DNA of 7,242 nucleotides from Deltaproteobacteria bacterium (GCA_030627405.1 DAOUSD010000073.1:1-7242); one strand, 5' to 3'; positions 1-4,852 are shown, counted from the stretch's first letter. Notes: a model not told the origin generated them from the letters alone. Program-made: numbers and translations.

Positions 1-346
1 AATCTGAATAAAGCAACAAAAGCACCAGCGTCCCCACCAGTAACATGGCCTGCAGGCGTAAACTTGTGAAACAAGCAACGTCCCCCATAATGTCCATACA
101 AAACTACCAACGTCCCCTCCACTCATCCCCTCCACTCACCTTATTATAATAATCAAGGTTTGACCCCAGACCTTGACCCCAGACCTTTTACCCCAGACCT
201 TTTTTGAAAGGATAAAATTTGTTGATTTTTATGGCTGGATGTATTTTTAGGAAGGCCGAAAGTATACGCTAATATTTGACGTAAGTTCATAATGTAACAT
301 AACGTCCCCACCTCGACCCCACAGGAGATAAAAGGAGGTTAAGCAG
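1..346. repeat. Repeat-rich intergenic region with CGTCCCC motifs
   Basis: No coding region is supported here. CGTCCCC occurs at 29-35, 79-85, 111-117 and 303-309, always on the + strand, mostly preceded by A or AA. The stretch 105-120 (TACCAACGTCCCCTCC) recurs exactly at 836-851 beyond the first toxin gene. The segment TTCATAATGTAACA at 286-299 is shared with the 61-base repeats at 1033 and 1651. I see no convincing sigma-70 promoter for the TA module: TTGACG at 276-281 has no good -10 box at proper spacing. Confidence 0.7.
139..206 (+). repeat. Palindrome plus imperfect tandem GACCCCAGACCTT units
   Basis: The first 32 bases (139-170) recur exactly at 2445-2476. They contain the perfect 12-base palindrome TTATTATAATAA (141-152), followed by AATCAAGGTTTGACCCCAGA. 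After this the unit GACCCCAGACCTT is repeated about three times with small changes up to 206. It is a dispersed intergenic repeat of unknown function. The second copy sits directly at the broken 5' end of the aminotransferase remnant. Confidence 0.75.
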
Positions 347-547
347 ATGCCGGCTCGACAAAACATCACTCTTGAAAACATTTATAAAATGGTAGTTGAT
401 TTAAAGCGCGACGTGGCTCTGATAAAGAAAAGTTTTATGGAAGAGCCTGAGTTGCGTGATGAATTTATCTTACGGATGAGAGATATTGACTTCGAAAAAG
501 AAGTCATGGTCGAAGACTTCAGCAAAAGATATGGATTAAATGTATAA
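347..547 (+). CDS. Putative antitoxin of a RelE-type TA module
   Basis: This 66-residue protein is called an antitoxin mainly from position: it lies just before, and overlaps by 8 bases, a RelE-like toxin gene. The start is well supported by AAAGGAGG at 331-338, eight bases before the ATG. The sequence is highly charged and looks helical. Residues 7-32 (ITLENIYKMVVDLKRDVALI and following) have heptad-like hydrophobic spacing suited to dimerisation, and the acidic C-terminal half (EKEVMVEDFSKRYG) could wrap the basic toxin. The pattern resembles short RelB-like antitoxins found beside RelE toxins in deltaproteobacteria and archaea, but I cannot assign a named family and see no clear ribbon-helix-helix motif. 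Expected role: bind and neutralise the toxin and possibly repress its own promoter. The frame is intact. Confidence 0.72.
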   Translation: MPARQNITLENIYKMVVDLKRDVALIKKSFMEEPELRDEFILRMRDIDFEKEVMVEDFSKRYGLNV

Positions 548-806
548 ACTTGCAATCAAGGAAAATCTTGACAAGAAATTTAAGAAGCTCAAGAAAAAAG
601 ACAGAGAATTACTTGTGCTAATAGATAGAAAAGTGCGAGAGATACTTGATAATCCTTACCGTTTCAAGCCCTTAAGAAAGCCTTTGCAAAACAAGCGAAG
701 GGTACACGTAGGTGGGTCTTTTGTGTTGATTTATGAAATCAACAAAGATGAAAAAATAGTAACGCTACTTGATCTTGATCACCATGACAATATTTATAAA
801 ACATAA
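540..806 (+). CDS. RelE/ParE-superfamily toxin, probable mRNA interferase
   Basis: This 88-residue, very basic protein has the RelE/StbE layout: an N-terminal helical hairpin rich in lysine (residues 8-37, KKFKKLKKKDRELL), then the turn NPYRFKPLRKPLQNKRRVHVGGSFVLIYEI (38-67 region), then strands ending in LLDLDHHDNIYK. Basic residues R46, K47, K52, R53 and R54, and the C-terminal HHDNIY segment, match where RelE-type toxins place RNA-binding and catalytic side chains. Members usually cleave mRNA at the ribosome or, for ParE types, poison gyrase; mRNA cleavage is the better guess. The ATG lies inside the end of the antitoxin gene (8-base overlap) with only a weak ribosome site, so translational coupling is likely. 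Length is normal for the family and there is no lesion. Confidence 0.85.
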   Translation: MYKLAIKENLDKKFKKLKKKDRELLVLIDRKVREILDNPYRFKPLRKPLQNKRRVHVGGSFVLIYEINKDEKIVTLLDLDHHDNIYKT

Positions 807-835
807 GGGTCTCTTGATGAATAAGTTTACAAAGT

Positions 836-851
836 TACCAACGTCCCCTCC
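836..851 (+). repeat. 16-base direct repeat, right copy (left copy at 105-120)
   Basis: TACCAACGTCCCCTCC is identical at 105-120 and 836-851, so the first TA module lies between two exact copies 731 bases apart. It contains the CGTCCCC motif that recurs through the first 1.7 kb. Confidence 0.8.
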
Positions 852-857
852 TACATT

Positions 858-1014
858 AGATGCGTGGTTCGCGATAGTGGGAGATTCGCCGAAATTTTTT
901 AATAAACTATAAAGGAGAGGTGTGCCCAGAAATCAGCCGCTTTTTTATCTTATTGATTTAATTAGTTTATTAAAAACGTACACTTTATGCTTGACAGAAG
1001 GATTATAGGATGTC
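858..1014. repeat. 157-base dispersed repeat, copy 1, with 14-base inverted arms
   Basis: This block matches 2216-2372 at the same overall length with roughly 90 percent identity and compensating one-base indels. It carries a perfect inverted repeat: TTTTTAATAAACTA at 896-909 and TAGTTTATTAAAAA at 963-976, separated by 53 bases, so a long AT-rich hairpin could form. The arms are perfect in both copies although the loop has diverged. A short frame after AAAGGAG (911-917), starting GTG at 922, reads VPRNQPLFYLIDLI and onward to TAG; in copy 2 the GTG is GTA, so translation is doubtful. It could be a non-autonomous mobile element or the end of an insertion sequence. Confidence 0.8.
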
Positions 1015-1032
1015 CCCCAACATTTTGACAAG

Positions 1033-1093
1033 CCAGAAATTATAGGCGAATACCTGACATAATCTTCATAATGTAACAGCGTCCCCTATTACA
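1033..1093 (+). repeat. 61-base dispersed repeat, copy 1
   Basis: The block from CCAGAAATTATAGGCG to CGTCCCCTATTACA recurs at 1651-1711 with one mismatch (TACCTG versus TATCTG). One frame in both copies reads PEIIGEYLT followed by TAA, and the single difference is silent in that frame (Tyr TAC or TAT). The repeat may therefore be the tail of a mobile gene plus its trailing CGTCCCC end. That origin is inferred. Confidence 0.8.
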
Positions 1094-1162
1094 GCTCAAA
1101 TAGTTGAATAGTGTCAACGTCCCCTATTGCCTTTGACATGCTTGATGCGCTAATCAAGATGT

Positions 1163-1327
1163 GACACCAGAGACTACACAAAAGAGGCAAGAGAGACAAA
1201 ATATTGGCTACGTCTCCTATCCAAATCCGGCTATCTTGATGGCTATTCAAGAAAAGTTGAAATATTAACTAACGTAGATTCCATAATCAACATCATAACG
1301 AAAATAGTAAAGACATCTCAACGATAG
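1163..1327 (+). pseudogene. C-terminal fragment of a four-helix-bundle protein (TIGR02436 type)
   Basis: The open frame encodes DTRDYTKEARETKYWLRLLS, then KSGYLDGYSRKVEILTN, VDSIINIITKIVKTSQR and TAG. The ARETKYWLRLL segment, the SGYL turn and the ending NIITKIVKTS are characteristic of the last two helices of the four-helix-bundle family related to proteins encoded in 23S rRNA intervening sequences. Copies are often found inside polysaccharide loci; their function is unknown. About 54 residues remain of roughly 120. The frame is closed by a TAA at 1151-1153. The 5' side instead shows ATGCGCTAATCAAGATG, related to the tandem repeat at 1725-1786, so the first half was replaced by repeat DNA. 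The stop is four bases before the epimerase fragment, an operon-like spacing. Confidence 0.68.
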
Positions 1328-1331
1328 TCAA

Positions 1332-1637
1332 ATGAAAAACCCAAAACCTTTAAATATCCTTCTTACCGGTGCAACAGGCTTCCTCGGCAGCAACCTGATT
1401 CCTGCTTTTCTCAAAGCCGGGCACGAAGTTGTCATTCTAAAGCGCAGTTTTTCCGATACTTGGCGCATAAAGGACTATCTTGATAAAGTCCGAAGCTATG
1501 ATATCAATCTTGTACCCCTTGAAAAGCCTTTTGAGGAATGCGGCCGGTTTGATTGCGTGGTTCATACGGCGACAAATTATGGCAGACAGGGAGAAAAATC
1601 CTCTTGTGCCGTTAAATACGATTTTGCTTTTATTTAA
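1332..1637 (+). pseudogene. N-terminal third of an NAD-dependent epimerase/dehydratase
   Basis: The 101-residue frame starts MKNPKPLNILLTGATGFLGS, the nucleotide-binding Rossmann motif TGATGFLG of extended short-chain dehydrogenases, followed by NLIPAFLKAGHEVVILKRS (second strand and its basic NAD(P)-contacting end) and FDCVVHTATNYGR, the strand 4 HTA motif. Such enzymes modify nucleotide sugars and normally have about 300 residues, with a catalytic YxxxK that would come later and is absent here. The frame ends ...VKYDFAFI and stops at 1635-1637, 13 bases before the 61-base repeat at 1651, so a rearrangement involving the repeat probably removed the rest. The ATG has no good ribosome site, but the preceding gene fragment ends four bases upstream. 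Almost certainly non-functional. Confidence 0.8.
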
Positions 1638-1650
1638 CTGGTATAACAAT

Positions 1651-1711
1651 CCAGAAATTATAGGCGAATATCTGACATAATCTTCATAATGTAACAGCGT
1701 CCCCTATTACA
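1651..1711 (+). repeat. 61-base dispersed repeat, copy 2
   Basis: Nearly identical to 1033-1093 (one mismatch). It marks the point beyond which the epimerase reading frame is lost. The last part, CAGCGTCCCCTATTACA, carries the CGTCCCC motif on the + strand. Confidence 0.8.
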
Positions 1712-1724
1712 AAAAACGAGCTTA

Positions 1725-1786
1725 ATGCACTAATCAAGACGCGGCCCCAATTACCATGCACTAATCAAGACGCGGCCCCAATTACC
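1725..1786 (+). repeat. Exact tandem duplication of a 31-base unit
   Basis: The unit beginning ATGCACTAATCAAGACGCGG and ending CCCCAATTACC occurs twice back to back (1725-1755 and 1756-1786) without a mismatch. A related sequence, ATGCGCTAATCAAGATG, lies at 1145-1161 beside the four-helix-bundle fragment. There are two copies and no spacer, so it is not a CRISPR. Confidence 0.85.
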
Positions 1787-1844
1787 TGTATGTCCGGCAG
1801 ATGGAACTGGGGTCTAATAAAAGATTAAGTTTAAAAGTTGAGAA

Positions 1845-1901
1845 CGTCCCGTAGTTTTTCCGTCCCGTAGGAACGTCCCGTAGTTTTTCTCCGTCCCGTA
1901 G
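1845..1901 (+). repeat. Four clustered CGTCCCGTAG repeats
   Basis: CGTCCCGTAG occurs at 1845-1854, 1861-1870, 1874-1883 and 1892-1901. Three copies are followed by TTTTTC and the second by GAA. It is the same orientation as, and a variant of, the CGTCCCC motif upstream. Short irregular spacing suggests slippage or a REP-like cluster. Function unknown. Confidence 0.8.
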
Positions 1902-1918
1902 TTTTTCTCTATTTTACC

Positions 1919-2059
1919 CAGCTTCTTATTGGAAGAGAACGTGAGCGTGGAATTAAAACAAAGATGTGTGTTAAGCTGGCCGCAAAAATGCTGGTGATCG
2001 CTTGGACTTTGATGAAAAAGGGGGAAGTCTTTAACCCTGATTATTTAACTATAAAATAA
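1919..2059 (+). pseudogene. C-terminal fragment of an IS110-type transposase
   Basis: The frame reads QLLIGRERERGIKTKMCVKL, then AAKMLVIAWTLMKKGEVFNP and DYLTIK before TAA. A helix of the form KLAAKMLVIAWTLMKKGEVFNPD is characteristic of the last residues of IS110/IS116/IS902 transposases, DEDD-type recombinases whose C-terminal domain carries the catalytic serine. Only about 46 residues of a usual 300-400 remain, so neither catalytic centre is present. The 5' edge meets the CGTCCCGTAG cluster. This is a dead remnant; its value is that it implies an insertion sequence once ended just downstream, so 2060-2215 may be its 3' non-coding end. Recognition rests on the C-terminal pattern only. Confidence 0.62.
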
Positions 2060-2215
2060 ACGATATTACACCTTCGGCGAGAGAGCTCGATTATGAACGT
2101 AGGGGCTTTAGACCTCTGGAGGGACAATACTGGGCCTCTCACTGAACTTTAGACTCTGGATAAGGGATGATAGCGGTAGCATTTATTTGTTGCATGCTGG
2201 ATAATCGTAACGATC
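2060..2215. other. Probable 3' non-coding end of the IS110-type remnant
   Basis: No reading frame is supported. The stretch contains an imperfect direct repeat, CTTTAGACCTCTGGA at 2106-2120 and CTTTAGACTCTGGA at 2147-2160, each shortly followed by a purine-rich AGGG. IS110-family elements have unusually long non-coding ends, and in this family a structured bridge RNA is made from an end region. Position after the transposase C-terminus fits the IS1111 subgroup. That this stretch is such an end is inferred. Confidence 0.4.
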
Positions 2216-2372
2216 AGATGCGTGGTTCGCGATAGTGGGAGATTCGCCGAATTTTTTTTAATAAACTATAAGGAGAAGTGTACCCAAAAATCAGCCACTT
2301 TTCTATTTTATTGATTTAATTAGTTTATTAAAAACGCACACTTTATGCTTGACAGAAGGATTATAGGATGTC
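2216..2372. repeat. 157-base dispersed repeat, copy 2
   Basis: Second copy of the block at 858-1014. The inverted arms TTTTTAATAAACTA (2255-2268) and TAGTTTATTAAAAA (2321-2334) are perfectly kept while the loop differs at several bases. With copy 1 it brackets the segment holding the four-helix-bundle, epimerase and IS110 scraps. The following 2373-2444 shows nothing I can identify. Confidence 0.8.
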
Positions 2373-2444
2373 GCCAATTCATGCCAGAGAATCCAGCACC
2401 GAAGTCAAGAAAGAAACTTAAAAAATTAAGGCACCCAGATTTTT

Positions 2445-2476
2445 CCTTATTATAATAATCAAGGTTTGACCCCAGA
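2445..2476 (+). repeat. 32-base dispersed repeat, copy 2 (copy 1 at 139-170)
   Basis: Identical to 139-170, including the palindrome TTATTATAATAA and the ending TTTGACCCCAGA. It stops within three bases of the first recognisable codon of the aminotransferase remnant, so it marks a rearrangement joint. Confidence 0.85.
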
Positions 2477-2478
2477 TT

Positions 2479-3215
2479 CATGAAAAGGCCATTACAGATA
2501 AAACCAGAGTTATAATGCCTACCCAGCTTAATGGCCGGACCTGCGATATGGATGCCATGCAGGCGATTGCTGATAAGTATGGTTTGATTATTATTGAAGA
2601 CGCGGCTCAAGCGCTTTCCTCAAAATTCAGAGGGAAATGTGCAGGGACTTTTGGTCTGGCCGGGACGTTCAGCTTTTACCCGGCCAAGTTGCTCGGTTGC
2701 TTTGGGGACGGAGGCGCTGTAGTCACTAATGACGATGAGGTCGCCCAAAAACTGTTCCTTCTCCGCGATCACGGCCGCAACGAAGAGGGAGAAGTTGTGG
2801 CCTGGGGAACCAACTGCCGTTTGGACAACATACAGGCGGCTATTTTGAACCTGAAGCTGAAAACATTTACAAAGGATATGGAACGGAGACGTGAAATTGC
2901 CTCTATGTATGATCATGCTTTAAGAGGAATTGATGATTTGATTTTACCTCCTGCGCCGGATGAAGATGAAAAACATTATGATATTTATCAGAATTATGAA
3001 CTGGGTCCGGGCATCGTGATGAGCTGAAAAGCTTTCTGGCAGAATGTGGAATAGGTATGATTATTCAATGGGGCGGGAAAGCTGTTCATCAGTTCAAGGG
3101 GCTTGGGTTTGATGATGTGCGTTTGCCAGTGGTTGAGAAAATGACGAGCAGGTTTTTGATGCTTCCGATGCATACGGCCTTGACGGATGAGGATGTGGGG
3201 TATGTATGTATGTGA
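2479..3215 (+). pseudogene. DegT/DnrJ/EryC1-type PLP sugar aminotransferase, 5'-truncated and frameshifted
   Basis: The enzyme class transfers an amino group from glutamate to a keto-sugar nucleotide. Homology begins at HEKAITDKTRVIMPTQLNGR, upstream of the first ATG at 2515, so that ATG is not the original start and about a third of the protein is missing. Numbered from the 2515 ATG, PLP-site residues are visible: D29 and Q32 in IIEDAAQAL, and the Schiff-base K58 in FSFYPAKLLG. WGTNCRLDNIQAA is also typical. The first frame ends at 3027 after YDIYQNYE; the family sequence resumes one frame over from 3012 as HRDELKSFLAECGIG, IIQWGGKAVHQFKGLGF and LMLPMHTALTDEDVGYVCM, ending at TGA 3213-3215. 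Net loss of one base near 3000 explains this. The last residues are cut by the repeat beginning at 3211. Confidence 0.88.
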
Positions 3216-3343
3216 TTGTATTAAAGCTTTTTATGTCCACTAATTACACTAAGAGTAAGGTAAAAAAGGTCCACTAATTACACGAATTTGCACGAAACAG
3301 TAAAACAATAATTGGTGATAATTCGTGAAATTCGTGGATAAAT
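3211..3343. repeat. Long dispersed repeat, copy A
   Basis: Positions 3254-3343 are identical to 4204-4293 (90 bases). Homology extends left: TGTGATTGTATTA at 3211-3223 equals 4190-4202, with 30 extra bases in copy A that include a partial unit TCCACTAATTACAC (3236-3249). The core 3270-3343 has imperfect inverted ends (3270-3287 against 3321-3338, 16 of 18 pairs), so it can fold as a hairpin. The left end supplies the TGA that ends the aminotransferase remnant. Similar CACGAATT-rich elements are common in intergenic DNA of deltaproteobacteria. Confidence 0.85.
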
Positions 3344-3388
3344 ATAAGATTGGAGCAATTTCACGGAATAAACTTTGCTGTTGTTTGC

Positions 3389-3417
3389 TTGACAATGCAT
3401 CTGTTTCCAGGTAAAAT
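3389..3417 (+). promoter_or_regulatory. Sigma-70 promoter of the Phd/PIN module
   Basis: TTGACA at 3389-3394 (perfect -35) is followed by a 17-base spacer and TAAAAT at 3412-3417 (-10, five of six). It lies about 45 bases before the antitoxin start and directly before a palindrome, the usual arrangement for a self-repressing TA operon. Confidence 0.8.
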
Positions 3418-3418
3418 G

Positions 3419-3444
3419 TAAAGCATATCAATTGATATACTTTA
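3419..3444. promoter_or_regulatory. Palindromic operator of the Phd/PIN module
   Basis: The 26-base palindrome has arms TAAAGCATATCAA (3419-3431) and TTGATATACTTTA (3432-3444), complementary at 12 of 13 positions, with a perfect 14-base core ATATCAATTGATAT. It begins two bases after the -10 box and touches the ribosome site (AAAAGGAGG, 3444-3452). Binding of the antitoxin or the TA complex here would block transcription. Palindromic operators are well known for Phd/YefM antitoxins; use of this one is inferred. Confidence 0.75.
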
Positions 3445-3459
3445 AAAGGAGGATACAAT

Positions 3460-3747
3460 ATGTCATTAAAGGTAGTTACGGCACTTAAGGCCCGGCAAAA
3501 GTTTGGCACAATAATGAATGCTGTGTCATTCAAAAACGACCAGTATATTGTGGAGCGCAAAGGCATGCCTATGGTGGCGATTATTCCGATCAAGAAATTC
3601 AAGCAAATGGATAAGGCCCGGCAGCGTTTCTTTAGTAATATGTCGAAAATCAGCGATTCTTTTGCCGGAGAAGACTTGGAAAAGCTTGACGATATTCTGG
3701 CAGAAGCAACGCAGGCAGCCAGACAAGTCGAACGTCGTCGAGGATAA
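3460..3747 (+). CDS. Phd/YefM-family antitoxin
   Basis: This 95-residue protein has the Phd/YefM fold pattern: the N-terminal strand KVVTALKARQKFGTIMNAV (residues 4-22, strand, then the helix typical of XXXARXXFXXXXXXV), NDQYIVERKGMPMVAIIPI (26-44, the ERKG turn and the strand with the xAxIxP motif) and KKFKQM. The remainder (about 50-95) is helical, acidic in the middle (EDLEKLDDILAEA) and basic at the end (RQVERRR), as expected of the toxin-binding tail. The start is secured by AAAAGGAGG, seven bases before ATG. It should neutralise the PIN nuclease encoded four bases downstream and repress the operon through the palindrome at 3419-3444. Pairing of Phd-type antitoxins with PIN toxins is known. 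The gene is intact and of normal length. Confidence 0.88.
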   Translation: MSLKVVTALKARQKFGTIMNAVSFKNDQYIVERKGMPMVAIIPIKKFKQMDKARQRFFSNMSKISDSFAGEDLEKLDDILAEATQAARQVERRRG

Positions 3748-3750
3748 GCT

Positions 3751-4194
3751 TTGAAAATCGTTGTCGATGCCAACCTTTTTGCCAGCGGTCTGATCAAGCC
3801 GAATTCAAATCCCGGCAAAATTCTTGATTTGATCAAACAGAATCAAATAGAATTGATCCTTTCACCTGCTATTATAAAAGAAATAAAACGTATCTTACTC
3901 TACCCCAAGCTTCAAAAATATCATCGTAAAACCGCACAGGAAATAGACGCATATTTTGAAGATATCTTAATGTTTGCCTGGATTGTTGAAGGAGAAGAGA
4001 TAATTGATATAATTAAAGCTGATCCTTCGGATAACAAATATTTGGCATGCGCTTATGAAGGCGAAGCGGATTATATAGTTTCTGGAGATCATCATCTATT
4101 GGACATAGGAGCTTATGAGGGAATTGAGATTCTCAAAGCGAAATCATTTTTGAACGTTTGGGAAAAATACTTCCTGTCCACAAAAAAATTGTGA
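3751..4194 (+). CDS. PIN-domain toxin, putative ribonuclease (COG1569-like)
   Basis: The 147-residue protein starts with TTG, preceded at seven bases by GAGG (3740-3743), three bases after the antitoxin stop. PIN-domain metal-binding acids are all in place: D6 in KIVVDANLFASGL, E44 in SPAIIKEIKRIL, D94 in DPSDNKYLACA and D113 in YIVSGDHHLLDI. The order and spacing fit the putative toxin branch with the VVDANxFxSG start and SGDxHLL end. Such toxins are magnesium-dependent RNases that cut RNA and stop translation. The gene forms an operon with the Phd-like antitoxin and shares its promoter and operator. The frame is complete; its last codons (STKKL) and TGA run into the repeat starting at 4190, so the extreme C-terminus may have been replaced by repeat sequence. 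Confidence 0.9.
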   Translation: MKIVVDANLFASGLIKPNSNPGKILDLIKQNQIELILSPAIIKEIKRILLYPKLQKYHRKTAQEIDAYFEDILMFAWIVEGEEIIDIIKADPSDNKYLACAYEGEADYIVSGDHHLLDIGAYEGIEILKAKSFLNVWEKYFLSTKKL

Positions 4195-4293
4195 TTGTAT
4201 TATAGTAAGGTAAAAAAGGTCCACTAATTACACGAATTTGCACGAAACAGTAAAACAATAATTGGTGATAATTCGTGAAATTCGTGGATAAAT
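4190..4293. repeat. Long dispersed repeat, copy B
   Basis: Contains the 90 bases (4204-4293) identical to 3254-3343 and the 13-base left part (4190-4202) equal to 3211-3223. It ends four bases before the start codon of the sugar transferase fragment and supplies the stop codon (TGA 4192-4194) of the PIN toxin. The same hairpin-forming ends as copy A are present. Confidence 0.85.
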
Positions 4294-4297
4294 TTTT

Positions 4298-4639
4298 ATG
4301 AAGAGACTTCTTGACATAATCTGTTCTTTTTTCGGCCTGGTGGTACTTAGCCCTTTGTTGATACCGGTAATGATATTGGTGTTTTTGCAGGATTTTCATT
4401 CACCATTTTATATTACGCCGAGGGTGGGTAAGGACGGAAGAATCTTCCGGATGGTTAAGCTTCGTTCCATGGTTGCAGGCGCAGATAAAACAGGTGTGGA
4501 TTCTACTTCGGCTGATGATTTTCGAATTACGGGCATCGGACATTTTATAAGAAAATTTAAACTGGACGAGTTTACTCAGTTGTGGAATGTCTTGAAGGGA
4601 GACATGAGTCTGGTAGGACCTCGTCCAAATGTGAGTTAG
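4298..4639 (+). pseudogene. Undecaprenyl-phosphate sugar phosphotransferase, C-terminally truncated
   Basis: The 113-residue protein belongs to the bacterial sugar transferase family (PglC/WbaP catalytic domain), which transfers a sugar-1-phosphate from a nucleotide sugar to undecaprenyl phosphate at the inner membrane and starts glycan assembly. MKRLLDIICSFFGLVVLSPL and LIPVMILVFLQD form the N-terminal membrane re-entrant helix. FRMVKLRSM, the catalytic acidic pair in FKLDEFTQLWNVLKGDMSLV and GPRP follow in the usual order. The frame stops right after GPRPNVS; complete enzymes have about 200 residues, with a downstream RPGIT segment absent here. The start is four bases after repeat copy B and has no good ribosome site. 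Initiating transferase of a polysaccharide locus is the likely former job; activity now is unlikely. Confidence 0.85.
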
Positions 4640-4734
4640 ATACGCCGGCTGATGTGATACGTGTTTCAAAAAGGGAAGACGTGCTTGTGCCTTTCCCTCC
4701 GCCTGGTTCGGATTCTGTTGTCGTTTCCCGATAG
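4627..4734 (+). other. Possible C-terminal tail of another gene fused to the transferase fragment
   Basis: One frame off the transferase, an open stretch reads ELDTPADVIRVSKREDVLVP, then FPPPGSDSVVVSR and TAG at 4732-4734. The first codons here overlap the last transferase codons, so a deletion joint near 4631 is likely. The stretch does not resemble the C-terminus of sugar transferases and I do not recognise the family. It may be chance. Confidence 0.25.
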
Positions 4735-4744
4735 ATATTAGATA

Positions 4745-4818
4745 TCCACTAATTACACGAATTTACACTAAATAGTAAACTAATAATTGGTGATAATTCG
4801 TAAAATTTGTGGAAAAAT
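4745..4818. repeat. Long dispersed repeat, diverged copy C
   Basis: A 74-base copy of the core at 3270-3343, same orientation and length, with about eight substitutions. It lies 34 bases before the E1 alpha start. With copies A and B it means that a copy occupies three successive gene boundaries. Confidence 0.8.
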
Positions 4819-4852
4819 CAATCTTTTTTAATCTGTGGATTGGGGGAGGAGT

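Noticed and set aside
139..206. Rho-independent terminator at the TTATTATAATAA palindrome
   Set aside because: The stem is only AT pairs with no following T run, and no gene ends just upstream.
911..1010. Small protein starting at GTG 922 inside the 157-base repeat
   Set aside because: The start codon becomes GTA in the second copy and the amino-acid changes are not conservative enough to show selection for coding.
1725..1901. CRISPR-like array
   Set aside because: The 31-base unit has two abutting copies and no spacer, and the CGTCCCGTAG units are 10 bases with irregular spacing. No cas gene is present.
2320..2610. Minus-strand frame of 96 codons over the repeat and aminotransferase start
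   Set aside because: It is antisense to a clear DegT remnant and crosses a rearrangement joint.
3249..3836. Long open frame on the minus strand (195 codons)
   Set aside because: It covers the antitoxin and repeat copy A in antisense, has no ribosome site or family pattern, and its end is duplicated at 4133-4399 only because the repeat is duplicated.
4835..4852. GTG at 4835 as start of E1 alpha
   Set aside because: It would place GGGGGAGGAG inside the coding region and add residues not seen in the family; ATG 4853 starts the conserved KEFLRQLYTTMLRIR region properly.
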